Source of the DNA: Pseudoclavibacter sp. AY1F1
GTDB lineage: Bacteria > Actinomycetota > Actinomycetes > Actinomycetales > Microbacteriaceae
Reading direction: 5' to 3'
NCBI RefSeq assembly: GCF_002931075.1
Contig: NZ_PSTQ01000004.1
Location: 186,001 to 250,000, forward strand
Length of the DNA: 64,000 bases
Shown: piece by piece, positions 1 through 8,455 of the stretch
Layout of the letters: each line of letters opens with the position of its first letter
Numbering within the stretch: the first letter of the stretch is position 1
Position numbers and translations under genes: made by a program
The notes under the pieces: model-generated
What the model saw: only the letters and a program-made list of their open reading frames with translations
Told to the model about the DNA's origin: nothing
The model's database searches: none

Positions 1-2
1 AG

Positions 3-110
3 AGCTACCGCGTTCGTCTGCATCGCGCACGCTCGGCCCTGCGGCAACACCTCGACGACCCGACACCACCACCGCACTCCCCCTCGACCGTGACGGAGCA
101 CCAGGCATGA
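3..110 (+). CDS. C-terminal end of an ECF-type sigma factor (partial)
   Basis: Only the last 35 codons lie in the window; the gene starts before position 1. The first visible residues, SYRVRLHRARSALR, look like the end of region 4 of a sigma-70-type factor, the part that contacts the -35 element, followed by a proline-rich tail. Its TGA overlaps the ATG of the next gene (ATGA at 107-110), so the two are probably co-translated, as sigma/anti-sigma pairs often are. The family call rests on a short stretch and could be another sigma-like regulator. Confidence 0.65.
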   Translation, partial: SYRVRLHRARSALRQHLDDPTPPPHSPSTVTEHQA

Positions 111-1042
111 GCGTCGACGACGAAGCCCTGAAGCAGTTGCGCAAGCTCGACGCTGCATCGTTCACGACCCTGACCGAGAAGCAGCGCGCAAGGGCACGGT
201 CCGGCAAGGCGAGCATCCTCGCCACCCCGCTCGAGGGTGAAGCGCAGCCGGGCCCCTCCGCCCGATCACGGAAGAGCCGCACACGCACTCGCTCGCGCCT
301 CGCGTGGAGCGTCGGCCTCGTCGCCGTGACGGGCGCGGCCGTGGCAGCACTGGTCTTCGCCGCGACCACCTACCTCGGCGACCCGGCGCCTGTCGTCGGC
401 ACCACGCCGAACGCGACGAGCGAGCCGTCACCGTCGACACCCTCACCCGCAGATCAGCCGCAGCTCACCGAGGCGGAAGCCATCGCCGGCTGCGTCGAGG
501 CGTGGCGCCCGGATTCGGATATCCAGTCGAAGGAGCAGTACGAGAGCTTCTACGTGAACGACAGATCGATCACGAACATCGTCGACGGCGAATGGCAGAT
601 CACGCTCGTGCCAACGCAGCAGGTGGAAGCGGAATGGAATCTCTACTGCACGTCGTCCGACGACGTCGTGATCATCTACACCAATGGCTACGAGGACTGG
701 CCGACGATCGAAGAAACGCAGACCACGACGATCGGTGGGACGGTGCTCCTCGCCGCCAAGCATGCTCCGGCAACGGTCATGGAGGGTCGGATCAGCGGGA
801 CGCTCGGGCTCAACGAGGGCGGCTGCTGGGTTGTGATCCAGGGCGAGTACCAGACCCTGCTGCAGTTCCCCTTCGGCTCCGCCCTCACGCCGGATGGTCG
901 TGGCGTGGAAGTTCCTGGCGTCGGCGTTGTCGGGGTGGGCGACACGATCGAGGGCGGCGGCGGAGTCGATTCGGCCGCGCCTGAGACCCCCGCGGTCTGC
1001 GGGGGCCCGGCACAGCCGATGGCCTTCTGGCAGGTGCCCTGA
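107..1042 (+). CDS. Single-pass membrane protein, possible anti-sigma partner
   Basis: This 311-residue protein has a cytoplasmic N-terminus of about 65 residues rich in Arg/Lys, one hydrophobic segment around residues 66-88, a Thr/Ser/Pro linker (about 95-118) and an extracytoplasmic domain with several cysteines. I do not recognise the domain. The position directly after, and overlapping, a sigma-factor-like gene suggests a membrane regulator of that factor; this is inferred from context only, since I see no zinc-binding anti-sigma motif. It ends 5 bases before a convergent gene. Confidence 0.75.
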   Translation: MSVDDEALKQLRKLDAASFTTLTEKQRARARSGKASILATPLEGEAQPGPSARSRKSRTRTRSRLAWSVGLVAVTGAAVAALVFAATTYLGDPAPVVGTTPNATSEPSPSTPSPADQPQLTEAEAIAGCVEAWRPDSDIQSKEQYESFYVNDRSITNIVDGEWQITLVPTQQVEAEWNLYCTSSDDVVIIYTNGYEDWPTIEETQTTTIGGTVLLAAKHAPATVMEGRISGTLGLNEGGCWVVIQGEYQTLLQFPFGSALTPDGRGVEVPGVGVVGVGDTIEGGGGVDSAAPETPAVCGGPAQPMAFWQVP

Positions 1043-1047
1043 CTCGG

Positions 1048-2274
1048 CTAGCTCGCTACCGGCTTCGTGTAGAGCGCCCCGATGAGTGCCTTCGCGATCT
1101 CAGTGGCCGGTCCCGCGCCGTTCGCCGCCGGGGCGAGGTTCGCCCAGACCACCAGCGTCACGTCGGCCTCCGGGTCGTAGCCCATGAAGGAGTTGAAGCC
1201 GGGCAGCTCACCAGTGTGGCCATAGAACTGGCCGAAGTGGGCGATGTTGTACCCGTACGTCGGGTCTGCCGGGTTCTTGCTCGTGGGCTGGAAGCTGTCC
1301 ATCCGCGCCTGCTGCATGTCCGGCTCGAGTATGTCGCCGCTCTTCCCTCCGAGCGCCTCTACCCAGTCGGCGAGGTCACCCGCGGTAGAGATTCCTGAGC
1401 CAGCCGACCACGCCCATGACGGATTGTCGAGGGTGCCGTCGTTCGGCGTGAACGTGCCCTCCTCGACCTGCTTCATGAGGTCGGGCGGGAGCTTCGACGA
1501 GCCGATCGTGTTGACGTTGGTCCACCAGAAGTAGCCATCGGAGTGCGGCGTCGGGATGCTGCTGTCGCCGATCTCCGGGAACGACGTCTCGTCGAGGCCA
1601 AGCGGCGTGAAGATCCGCTCCTGGTAGATCTCGGCAAGGGGCTTGCCGTCGAGGTCTTCGGCGATGAGGCCGAGGAGGATCGTGTTCGTGTTCGAGTAGT
1701 GGTAGTCGGTGCCCGGTTCGAAGTCCACCGGCAGCGGCAACGCCATCTTGATGAGCTCCTCCGGTTCCCACACGCGGTCGGGGTTCTCGTCCAGCGCCGT
1801 GTTGAGCTCGAGGGTCTCCGTGTAGTTGGCGAGCCCGCTACGCATGAGCAGCATCTGCTCGATCGTGATGTTGTCGCCGTTCGGCACGTCGGGCCGGTAC
1901 TTCGACACCGGGTCCTCGAGCGCGATCTTGCCCTCCTGCACGAGCTGCAGGATGACGGTGCCGGTCCACGTCTTCGTGTTGGAGCCGACGCGGATATGGT
2001 CGTCGACCGAGACGGGCGTGCTGCCGCCCGGCTTCGTCACGCCGTAGGTCGCCGTGAACTCGCCCTCCGGCGTGCGCAGCAGCATCACGGCGCCCGGCTG
2101 ACCAAGAGCCTCTGCCGTCTCCTCGAAGACGGCCGTGACCGCGGCCTCATCGAAGGGCTTCAGCGTGGATGCGGGCGCTTCGGTCTCGGCGGCCTGTGCC
2201 GAGCACGAGACCAGCGCCAGGGCCGCGACCATGGCGGCCGCCGTGTACGTCGTTCTTCTCGCGATCTTGGACAT
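1048..2274 (-). CDS. Serine hydrolase lipoprotein (class C beta-lactamase / D-Ala-D-Ala carboxypeptidase fold)
   Basis: This 408-residue secreted enzyme probably acts on peptidoglycan stem peptides or similar D-amino-acid peptides outside the membrane. A lipoprotein signal ends in LVSC with the lipidated Cys at residue 24. The active-site SxxK is SNTK (Ser98-Lys101), followed by YSN (Tyr193-Asn195) and a C-terminal HTG in GHTGELPG. The start was chosen because GAGGAG lies 7 bases upstream; the open frame continues further only through the neighbouring gene. It is the last gene of a three-gene run with two related enzymes. Esterase or beta-lactamase activity cannot be excluded. Confidence 0.85.
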   Translation of the reverse strand: MSKIARRTTYTAAAMVAALALVSCSAQAAETEAPASTLKPFDEAAVTAVFEETAEALGQPGAVMLLRTPEGEFTATYGVTKPGGSTPVSVDDHIRVGSNTKTWTGTVILQLVQEGKIALEDPVSKYRPDVPNGDNITIEQMLLMRSGLANYTETLELNTALDENPDRVWEPEELIKMALPLPVDFEPGTDYHYSNTNTILLGLIAEDLDGKPLAEIYQERIFTPLGLDETSFPEIGDSSIPTPHSDGYFWWTNVNTIGSSKLPPDLMKQVEEGTFTPNDGTLDNPSWAWSAGSGISTAGDLADWVEALGGKSGDILEPDMQQARMDSFQPTSKNPADPTYGYNIAHFGQFYGHTGELPGFNSFMGYDPEADVTLVVWANLAPAANGAGPATEIAKALIGALYTKPVAS

Positions 2275-2311
2275 GCGCTGTCTCCTCAGGGATTGCGTGG
2301 GGAATGCTTGG

Positions 2312-3970
2312 TCAGTACGCCTGCTGGATGATCGCCGCGACCTGGCCGACGTTGTCGTTCGCTTCGAAGACGCCTGGCATGCCGTCATAGAAGCCCTGGT
2401 TGACGATGATCGTGAAGGCCAGGTTGCGGCCGCCCTCGGTCTGCATGACACCACCGAGGGTCTTCGTGCCGAGCCGCAACCGCCCGTTGAAGGCGTCGGC
2501 GCTCGCGAGCGTTCCTGTCTTCGCGTACACCTTCCCGGCCGCGGGGCTGTCCTTCTGCACGTCGGCAAGAGAACCGTCGACGCCCAGGATGGGCATCGTG
2601 TCGCGCCACTGCTCGGCATCCGGTCGCTCCGCCATGAGCGTCTGGATCTGCACGGCGTTCTTCGGGGTGATGTAGTTGCCATCGAGCCCCGAGCCATCGA
2701 TGAGGGATGCGCCGGTCGTGTCGAGGCCAGCCTCAGCCCAGATCGCCTGGGCGACGCCCATGCCCTGCTTGTCGCAGTCGTTCTTGCCTGCGTCGACCGC
2801 GAGGCGACAGATGAGGGTCTGGGCGCCGCGGTTGTAGCTGACCTTCATGACGTACGTCACTTCCTCAGCCAGCGGAAGCGACTCGAGTTCGGCAACCGCG
2901 GGCAGCGCCTCGACGGCGTCCCACTCGGGAAGCGCCGACTTCGGGTTCTCAGCGAACGGGTCAGCAGTCACGCTAACTCCCGCGCGCTCGAGTGCCTCGA
3001 TGAAGGCCGTGCGCGCGAAGGTCGACGGGTCCTCGAACTCGAAGACCCGCAGCACGGGGTCAGCATCCGCGGCGATCGTGCCGGTCACAACGATCTTGTT
3101 GGGCTCGCTCGCCGACACCTTCGGCGCCTCGACCTTGTACTCCTCGCCTGCCGGCACCGTCTGTACCTGCAGGTCGAGCGTCCACTGGCCGACCGCTGGC
3201 GTGAGCGCAGCCGTCGCCGGCTGGCCCGCCTCCCCCGGCGTGATGAGCACGTCCAGGAGGTTCTGGTTGATGACGATCGGCGTGATCGGCTGCTCCGCAA
3301 GCGTGCCCTGGAAGAGGCGGTCGTCGATCACGACGTCGCCGTTCACCGTCGTGATGCCGGATGCCTTCACCTGCGCCGCCAGATCGTCGAGGCCCGTGAG
3401 CGGGTCCTGCGTCGTGAGCGTCGCACCAGGCAGCGGGTTGGCGTCGTTGTGGTCGAGGTTCGTGAAGCTGACCGTGCCGTCGTCCTTCGTGCGCCCGCCC
3501 ATCGTCAGGTCGCCCTGTCCGACGAGCACGAGGTCGCCATCCAGCGTCCCCGCCGTGACCTCACCCAGCTGCTTCACGGGCGTCGTGACCGTGTGCTCCG
3601 GCCCCCACTTCACCCAGGCCGCGCCCGCGCTGTACGTCTTCACGAAGGAGCCCGGCTCCGCGAGCTTGCCTCCGTCGAGGTCGATGAGCGTCTCCCCCGT
3701 GTCCAGGTCCTCGACAGAGATCGACCAGCGGCCGCTCGAGAACTGCGGCTGGTTCATCACCTCGAGCGCCTCGTCCGGGAGCCCCGGGACCGAGACGAGC
3801 GTCGTGCCGTCCCAGACCGGGACGTCCGCGTTGTTTGCATCGGCCGCGACGCACCCCGTGAGCAGCAGCATCGTGACGGCCCCCGCCGTCAGGACGCTTA
3901 CGCCGCGGCCGAATTCTGGTCGGCGCATCCGCGCGGCGCCCTTGCCCGAGTTGGGCTGGCCGGCGATCAT
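2312..3970 (-). CDS. dacB: D-alanyl-D-alanine carboxypeptidase/endopeptidase, PBP4 (S13) family, lipoprotein
   Basis: The 552-residue penicillin-binding protein is predicted to trim or cleave peptidoglycan cross-links. The S13 motifs are present in order: SFVK (Ser108-Lys111), SYN in SYNRGAQTL, and KTGT near the C-terminus, with a large insertion between the first two as in PBP4. The N-terminus carries a hydrophobic stretch ending LLTGC (Cys40), so it looks lipid-anchored, which is less usual for this family. Its ATG overlaps the TGA of the upstream gene (3967-3970), indicating coupled translation. A shorter start at MRRPEF (residue 15) is possible. Confidence 0.88.
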   Translation of the reverse strand: MIAGQPNSGKGAARMRRPEFGRGVSVLTAGAVTMLLLTGCVAADANNADVPVWDGTTLVSVPGLPDEALEVMNQPQFSSGRWSISVEDLDTGETLIDLDGGKLAEPGSFVKTYSAGAAWVKWGPEHTVTTPVKQLGEVTAGTLDGDLVLVGQGDLTMGGRTKDDGTVSFTNLDHNDANPLPGATLTTQDPLTGLDDLAAQVKASGITTVNGDVVIDDRLFQGTLAEQPITPIVINQNLLDVLITPGEAGQPATAALTPAVGQWTLDLQVQTVPAGEEYKVEAPKVSASEPNKIVVTGTIAADADPVLRVFEFEDPSTFARTAFIEALERAGVSVTADPFAENPKSALPEWDAVEALPAVAELESLPLAEEVTYVMKVSYNRGAQTLICRLAVDAGKNDCDKQGMGVAQAIWAEAGLDTTGASLIDGSGLDGNYITPKNAVQIQTLMAERPDAEQWRDTMPILGVDGSLADVQKDSPAAGKVYAKTGTLASADAFNGRLRLGTKTLGGVMQTEGGRNLAFTIIVNQGFYDGMPGVFEANDNVGQVAAIIQQAY

Positions 3971-5184
3971 GCGCCCATTCCGTTCGCGAGGGCCTCAGCC
4001 AGCGCACGGAAGCCCTGATCCGCTGGATGCGCATCCGGGTTGTTCGATTCGTTCATGTAGACGACGATGCTCGCGCCGGTCGCCGGGTCGTGGAAGGTCG
4101 CGGCCGTGAAGCCGAGCCCCTCGCCGTTATGCCCCAGCCACCCGTTCGTCTCACCCATCCCCACGGCGTAGACGTCGTAGGGCGGACTCGGTATCTCGTG
4201 GCCGATCTCCCTCAGCTCCTGCGTCTCCGGCTTGAGCAGCGCACCGCTCCCGAGAGTCTCTGCCCACGCCCTGCCGTCCTCGAGCGTCGAGAACAGCGAG
4301 CCCGCAGCTCCCAGGATCGAGGGGTTCTCGTCCATGGGAACCGGCTTGCCGTCGACGATGACGTAGCCCGTGGGATGCGGGCCCGTCCAGTCGGCGACAT
4401 CCGTCAGGTACGACGTGCCCGTCTGACCGAGCGGGGTGAGGATGCGCTCGTCGAGCGTCTCCTCGTACGGCTGACCCGTGACCTTCTCGATGACCGCGCC
4501 AAGCAGGTTCGTGTTGGCGTTCGTGTACAGGTACTCGGTGCCCGGCTCGAACTTCGCAGGCTGGTCGATGACGAAGCTGTTGAGGTCCTCGAGCGTGTAG
4601 ATCCTGGTGGGGTCCGCTTCGAACTCGTCCGAGAACGCCTGCGTCACGTAGTCGACGTTGCCGCTCGACATGTTCGCGAGCTCCAGCAGCGTGATCTTGT
4701 CGCCGTTCGTGATGCCGTCCACGTACTGGTCGATCGTGTCGTCGAGGCTCAGCTTGCCCTCGTCGGCGAGTTGCAGGATGAGCGTCACCGTGTACGACTT
4801 CGTGATGCTGCGGATGGGCCACGACATGTCGGTCGTGACCGGCGTGCTCTCCTCCACGTTGGCCAGCCCGGTCGCGGTCGTCCACGAGCCCTGACCCGGG
4901 ATCCAGACGCCGGCGGCCGCTCCCGGCACGTCATGCTCCGCCAAGACCTTGTCGAGCGCCGCCTGCAATTCGTCCTGGAGCTCCGCGGGCAGCTCACCCT
5001 CGGGCGCTGCGGGGCGGGTCACCTCCGGCGAGGCGGGGTCTGCAGTACTGCCAGCTGCGTCGCCGCCAGCATTCGCGCATCCGCTCGCCAGAAGACCGAC
5101 GACAGCTGCCATCGCTGCCAGACCGAAAAGGCGGGCCTGCCTAGTTCGGTGAAGACCGTCAGTGGGCGCAGGTTGGGTCGGCAT
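3967..5184 (-). CDS. Serine hydrolase lipoprotein (class C beta-lactamase / D,D-carboxypeptidase fold)
   Basis: This is the first gene of the cell-wall hydrolase run, with 405 residues. A signal peptide ends LLASGC (Cys36), predicting a lipoprotein. Catalytic motifs are SITK (Ser126-Lys129), YTN (Tyr220-Asn222) and a C-terminal HNG (in GHNGEGLG) in place of the more usual HTG/KTG. It resembles the gene at 1048-2274 in fold and length but differs in sequence, so the two are distant paralogues rather than a recent duplication. The substrate could be D-Ala-D-Ala peptides or another D-amino-acid peptide or ester. Confidence 0.85.
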   Translation of the reverse strand: MPTQPAPTDGLHRTRQARLFGLAAMAAVVGLLASGCANAGGDAAGSTADPASPEVTRPAAPEGELPAELQDELQAALDKVLAEHDVPGAAAGVWIPGQGSWTTATGLANVEESTPVTTDMSWPIRSITKSYTVTLILQLADEGKLSLDDTIDQYVDGITNGDKITLLELANMSSGNVDYVTQAFSDEFEADPTRIYTLEDLNSFVIDQPAKFEPGTEYLYTNANTNLLGAVIEKVTGQPYEETLDERILTPLGQTGTSYLTDVADWTGPHPTGYVIVDGKPVPMDENPSILGAAGSLFSTLEDGRAWAETLGSGALLKPETQELREIGHEIPSPPYDVYAVGMGETNGWLGHNGEGLGFTAATFHDPATGASIVVYMNESNNPDAHPADQGFRALAEALANGMGA

Positions 5185-5325
5185 GATTCCTCATTCGTCG
5201 AGGTTCCCTGAGACGCGTCGGGGGATGACATCTCAGCACCCAGACTCCCGGATGAGGGTGCGCCCGGGAAGGGACCTAGGTCCCCCATATGCGAAAGATT
5301 CTCGCGTTCGGCGGCAACGGCCGCC

Positions 5326-5538
5326 TCAGCTGTTCTCTGCGACCTCAGAGGCGTTCGCGCGCGAGGCGACCCGACGACGGCGCGATACCTCTCGGTACAC
5401 GACCCAGAGAATCACCGTCGGCATGACAAGAAGGAGACGCAGGAAAATGTCGCCGGTCTGGAAAGAAGCGTAGAGAACAAGCACCGACAAGAGGATGAGC
5501 CCGCCAAGTATCAACCGGCGTTCCGTTCTCGTACCCAT
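5326..5538 (-). CDS. Small membrane protein with two hydrophobic segments
   Basis: The predicted product has 70 residues with two hydrophobic stretches, around residues 9-25 and 28-45, separated by a short polar turn and followed by an Arg-rich cytoplasmic tail (EVSRRRRVASR). I do not recognise a family. The ATG at 5538 is preferred over one 15 bases upstream because GGGAGG sits about 5 bases before it. It stands alone between the hydrolase run and an MBL-fold gene. Function unknown. Confidence 0.6.
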   Translation of the reverse strand: MGTRTERRLILGGLILLSVLVLYASFQTGDIFLRLLLVMPTVILWVVYREVSRRRRVASRANASEVAENS

Positions 5539-5662
5539 CAGTGCCTCCCGCATTCCATGTGCGGTTCAGGGCCCACAATGGCCGAGAACCAATTCCCGCC
5601 CCAGCACATCATCGGAACCTCCGCGCCGGCTCCATGACGGGGTGTTGCCGGGGCACGCCCGC

Positions 5663-6721
5663 TTACCGTGAGCGCACCGCATCCGCGTGCATCGCCGTCT
5701 GCTGAAGCGCCGAGACCAGCGTGAAGCCGGCGAGGTTCTCCCAGCCGACCGACCAGGTGAGGCGGGAAGCGACCTCGAAGATCGAAGCCCCTGGCGACGA
5801 GTCAAGCGCGCTCGCGACTTCGTCGGTGCGCCGCTGGTGGTGCTGCGCGTGCTCGGCGCAGCGCTGCGCAAGGCCGACGAAGCGGTATCCGTGACCCGGA
5901 ACAGCCTCGTCGACGCCGAGGTCGATGATGCGGCGCAACGAACGCTGATACTGGAGAACCGGGTTGTGCCCGTCATCGCCCCCGAGTCCGAGCCCCGGGT
6001 GCAGGACGGGCGAGACGTGGTCGCCGGTGAAAACGAGCCGCGTGTCCTCGTCAACGACGGTGAGGTGCCCCGGCGTGTGGCCGGGTGTGTGGATGGCGCG
6101 CATCCGCCGCCCCGGCACGTCCAGCAGCTGCCCGTCATCAACGACCACGTCGGCGCGCAGCAGCACAGGCGTCGCCGACCGGCCGACAAGCTGCAGGATC
6201 TCGGTGTGCCGCTCGGCGGGCACGCCCCAGCCGAGGAGTCTCGCCCGCTCGGTCTCGACGGAGGGGCGGTCGGCCGCGAGCCGATCAAGCGCCGCCTGCT
6301 CGTCGCGGTGCAGCACGATCGGCGCACCAGAGACGTCCCGGAGCCGCTCGGCCAGGCCGAGATGGTCGTGGTGGAGGTGCGTCACGATGATCGAGCGGAC
6401 CTGGTCGAGCCGGTGACCTGATCCCTCGAGTGCGGTGGCCAGCGCGGCGAGGTTGTCGTCGGACCCCGAGCCCGGGTCGATGACGTGCACGCCACCTGCG
6501 TCGTCGGCGACGATCGACGCCAGCGTGCACGGAATGCGCCCTCCCGGCGTCGGGCCCGTTGGCATTGCGACGCCGACGGTCCAGATGCCGTCCCGAACGA
6601 AGTCGAGCGGCGCGACTCCCCCGTCGTTCCAGGCCGACCCCTGCGCGGCGCGGCTGGCCACGACCCCGCTCGTCGTCATGACGCAGTCACCGGGGCGTGC
6701 GGAGTGGCTCGAGTAGTGCAT
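5663..6721 (-). CDS. Metallo-beta-lactamase-fold hydrolase
   Basis: The protein has the metal-binding signature HLHHDH (His115, His117, Asp119, His120) and downstream His/Asp residues (for example TPGHTPGH and FTGDH) typical of the glyoxalase II/MBL superfamily. The second half carries a helical extension (KEAxQH-like, His/Arg-rich) seen in many MBL-fold thioesterase-like proteins. It is probably a cytoplasmic di-zinc hydrolase acting on a thioester or ester; the substrate cannot be named. The start is uncertain: the ATG at 6721 gives 352 residues, while MTTSGVV at 6679 gives 338. A long inverted repeat lies upstream. Confidence 0.8.
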   Translation of the reverse strand: MHYSSHSARPGDCVMTTSGVVASRAAQGSAWNDGGVAPLDFVRDGIWTVGVAMPTGPTPGGRIPCTLASIVADDAGGVHVIDPGSGSDDNLAALATALEGSGHRLDQVRSIIVTHLHHDHLGLAERLRDVSGAPIVLHRDEQAALDRLAADRPSVETERARLLGWGVPAERHTEILQLVGRSATPVLLRADVVVDDGQLLDVPGRRMRAIHTPGHTPGHLTVVDEDTRLVFTGDHVSPVLHPGLGLGGDDGHNPVLQYQRSLRRIIDLGVDEAVPGHGYRFVGLAQRCAEHAQHHQRRTDEVASALDSSPGASIFEVASRLTWSVGWENLAGFTLVSALQQTAMHADAVRSR

Positions 6722-6809
6722 CCCATGCCAGAAGCCTAGGACGCCGCGCGCCCGCGGTCAGCTGCAGGCGTCCGGGCCACCCGGAGCTGTAGCTAACCAC
6801 GCAGCGTGA

Positions 6810-6881
6810 CCAACATCGATGCAATATCGGCAAAAACAGTCTTCAGAACGCCGATCAGGCTCGATATTGCACTGATGTTGG
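6810..6881. repeat. 20-bp imperfect inverted repeat in the gap before the MBL-fold gene
   Basis: The arms at 6810-6829 and 6862-6881 match as CCAACATC-N2-TGCAATATCG against its reverse complement with two mismatches, separated by 32 bases. The segment is clearly less GC-rich than its surroundings. It lies upstream of the MBL-fold gene and downstream of the ureohydrolase gene, so it could be a double operator or, in RNA, the terminator stem of the ureohydrolase transcript. There is no T-run after the stem, which favours a protein-binding site. Confidence 0.6.
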
Positions 6882-6915
6882 ACAGCGCACGCGGCGAGCC
6901 GCCTCCGTGAATGTT

Positions 6916-7899
6916 CTAGCTACGCACCGCGAACATCGACACGAGCTCGTACACGACATGCGCCGCGGCGACACCCGTGAGCTCAGCGTGGTCGTACGCG
7001 GGCGACACCTCGACGACATCCGCGCCGACGACGTTGAGGTCCGCGAGACCGCGAAGGATCTCGAGCAGCTCGCGGCTCGTCATGCCGCCAGCCTCCGGCG
7101 TACCGGTGCCGGGCGCGTGGGCGGGGTCGAGCACGTCGATGTCGATCGAGATGTAGAGCGGTCGGTCCCCGATGCGCTCGCGCAGCTGCTGCACGACGGC
7201 GTCAGCCCCGCGGCGGTAGATGTCGGCCGAGCTGACGATGCCGAAGCCGAAGCGCTTGTCGTCCTCAAGGTCCTGCTTGCCGTACAACGGCCCGCGGGTA
7301 CCGACGTGGCTCAGCGCATCAGTGTCGAGCAGCCCCTCCTCGAACGCGCGACGGAACGGCGTGCCGTGCGTATAGGCGGCGCCGAAGTACGTGTCCCACG
7401 TGTCGAGGTGCGCGTCGAAGTGCAGCATCGCGACGGGGCCGTGGACGCGCGCCATGTTGCGCAGGAGCGGCAGGGCGATCGTGTGGTCGCCGCCGATCGT
7501 GACGATCTTGGCGCCGGTGTCGCTCAGCGCCTTGGCGGCCGCCTCGATCGTGCCGAGCGCCTCCTCGATGTCGAACGGGTTCACGGGAACGTCGCCCGCA
7601 TCCGCGACCTGCTGCGCCGCGAACGGCGACACGTCGAGCGTTGGGTGGTACGGCCGCAGGAGACGGCTCGACTGTCGCACGTGCGCCGGGCCGAAGCGAG
7701 CTCCGGGGCGGTACGAGACGCCGCTGTCGAAGGGAACGCCGAGGATCGCGACGTCGAGCTTCTCAACCTCGTCGACTCGCGGCAGCAGCGCAAACGTCGG
7801 GGGGCCCGCGAAGCGCGGAACCTGGGCCGAGTCGGTTGGTCCGACGTTGCCGTTCTGCGTCACCCGTGGCGGGTTCGTCCAGAAGAAATCGTTGCTCAC
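6916..7899 (-). CDS. Ureohydrolase: agmatinase / guanidinobutyrase family
   Basis: The enzyme hydrolyses a guanidino group to urea and an amine in the cytoplasm. All dinuclear metal ligands of the arginase/agmatinase family are visible: His139 (GGDHT), Asp162-His164-Asp166 (DAHLD), Asp253 and Asp255 (SIDIDVLDP), plus the THGTPFRR loop (His179). At 327 residues it has normal family length. Likely substrates are agmatine, 4-guanidinobutyrate or another guanidino acid; the family cannot be resolved further by eye. It lies downstream of a gene set for related chemistry but is separated from it by 556 bases with several hairpins, so it may have its own promoter. Confidence 0.85.
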   Translation of the reverse strand: MSNDFFWTNPPRVTQNGNVGPTDSAQVPRFAGPPTFALLPRVDEVEKLDVAILGVPFDSGVSYRPGARFGPAHVRQSSRLLRPYHPTLDVSPFAAQQVADAGDVPVNPFDIEEALGTIEAAAKALSDTGAKIVTIGGDHTIALPLLRNMARVHGPVAMLHFDAHLDTWDTYFGAAYTHGTPFRRAFEEGLLDTDALSHVGTRGPLYGKQDLEDDKRFGFGIVSSADIYRRGADAVVQQLRERIGDRPLYISIDIDVLDPAHAPGTGTPEAGGMTSRELLEILRGLADLNVVGADVVEVSPAYDHAELTGVAAAHVVYELVSMFAVRS

Positions 7900-7963
7900 T
7901 GTGGGGCCTCCTTGCCGCGTGCTTCTGGTCTGAAGTTAGCGAAACGAGGCATCCGAGTCGCGA

Positions 7964-8003
7964 GCGCTTTGCACCAGACTCGATGACGACGGGTGCAAAG
8001 CGC
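7964..8003. repeat. Perfect 12-bp inverted repeat GCGCTTTGCACC / GGTGCAAAGCGC
   Basis: The arms at 7964-7975 and 7992-8003 are perfectly complementary around a 16-base loop. The element sits about 65 bases upstream of the ureohydrolase gene. It differs in sequence from the two other hairpins in the same gap. It could be an operator, an RNA hairpin or an extragenic palindrome. Confidence 0.7.
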
Positions 8004-8125
8004 ACCCTTCCAGGCAATCTCGTCCCGACCAATGCCGACGGCCGTCACTCCGCGCATCCACGCTGAGCCGGGCCAAGCCCGGCCGAGCCCGACGACGCCC
8101 CGGCTGCGTCGCCCGCGGTCGCGTT

Positions 8126-8225
8126 CACTGCCAATCGAAACGCCCTTCAGAAGCGGCGTTCTGGGCCATTCGACTGGCAGCGATCCCCCTGAGCCAACCG
8201 AAAGGGCCACTCGCCTGGCAGCGAT
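8126..8225. repeat. Imperfect hairpin plus direct copies of a 22-bp unit
   Basis: An imperfect inverted repeat spans 8126-8184. Its right arm (8163-8184) is repeated directly at 8204-8225 with two mismatches, both ending in TGGCAGCGAT. A third, more diverged copy forms the right arm of the hairpin at 8338-8399. The arrangement resembles REP-type extragenic palindromic repeats, in which related units occur in paired and single forms. Confidence 0.65.
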
Positions 8226-8337
8226 GGACGCCACGCATGGACGCCCTCACCTGGCCGGCGGCAACAAGCAAGCGCCGCCCGCTGATGCCGCAGAGGCGCC
8301 GCCCACGCCGACGCGGAAGCCACACCCGCCCAAAGCG

Positions 8338-8399
8338 ATCGCTGCCCGGCGTTTCGCCCTCTGCGGCCGCCGTCAGAGGGCGAATCGCCGGGCAGCGAT
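8338..8399. repeat. 26-bp inverted repeat, large hairpin
   Basis: The arms at 8338-8363 and 8374-8399 begin and end with ATCGCTGCCCGGCG / CGCCGGGCAGCGAT and differ at one position, with a 10-base loop. It lies about 57 bases after the stop of the M20 gene and could act as its terminator, although no T-run follows. Sequence relatedness to the unit at 8163-8225 argues for a dispersed repeat family rather than a simple terminator. Confidence 0.75.
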
Positions 8400-8455
8400 G
8401 CGCGGGAGGGGCGCGCTGGAGGGGCGCGCGGGAGGGGCGGCGCCTCGGAGGAGGG

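Larger units (their letters stand above)
7900..8455. other. 556-bp gene-free stretch with palindromic elements
   Basis: No convincing gene is present. The stretch holds three hairpin-forming inverted repeats and one extra copy of a 22-bp unit (annotated separately). The 70 bases next to the ureohydrolase start contain a usable ribosome site (AAGGAGG, just before the GTGAGC junction) and the heptamer GCGAAAC at 7939-7945, which also forms the arms of the palindrome at 16955-16994. Confidence 0.6.

Noticed and set aside
2135-4018. 627-codon open frame opposite the PBP4 gene
   Set aside because: Antisense shadow of the PBP4 and hydrolase genes; no motifs, extreme Arg/Leu/Asp composition.
7900-8455. 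CRISPR-like array in the repeat-rich gap
   Set aside because: Repeats are palindromic, imperfect, unevenly spaced and only three in number; no spacers of constant length and no cas genes.
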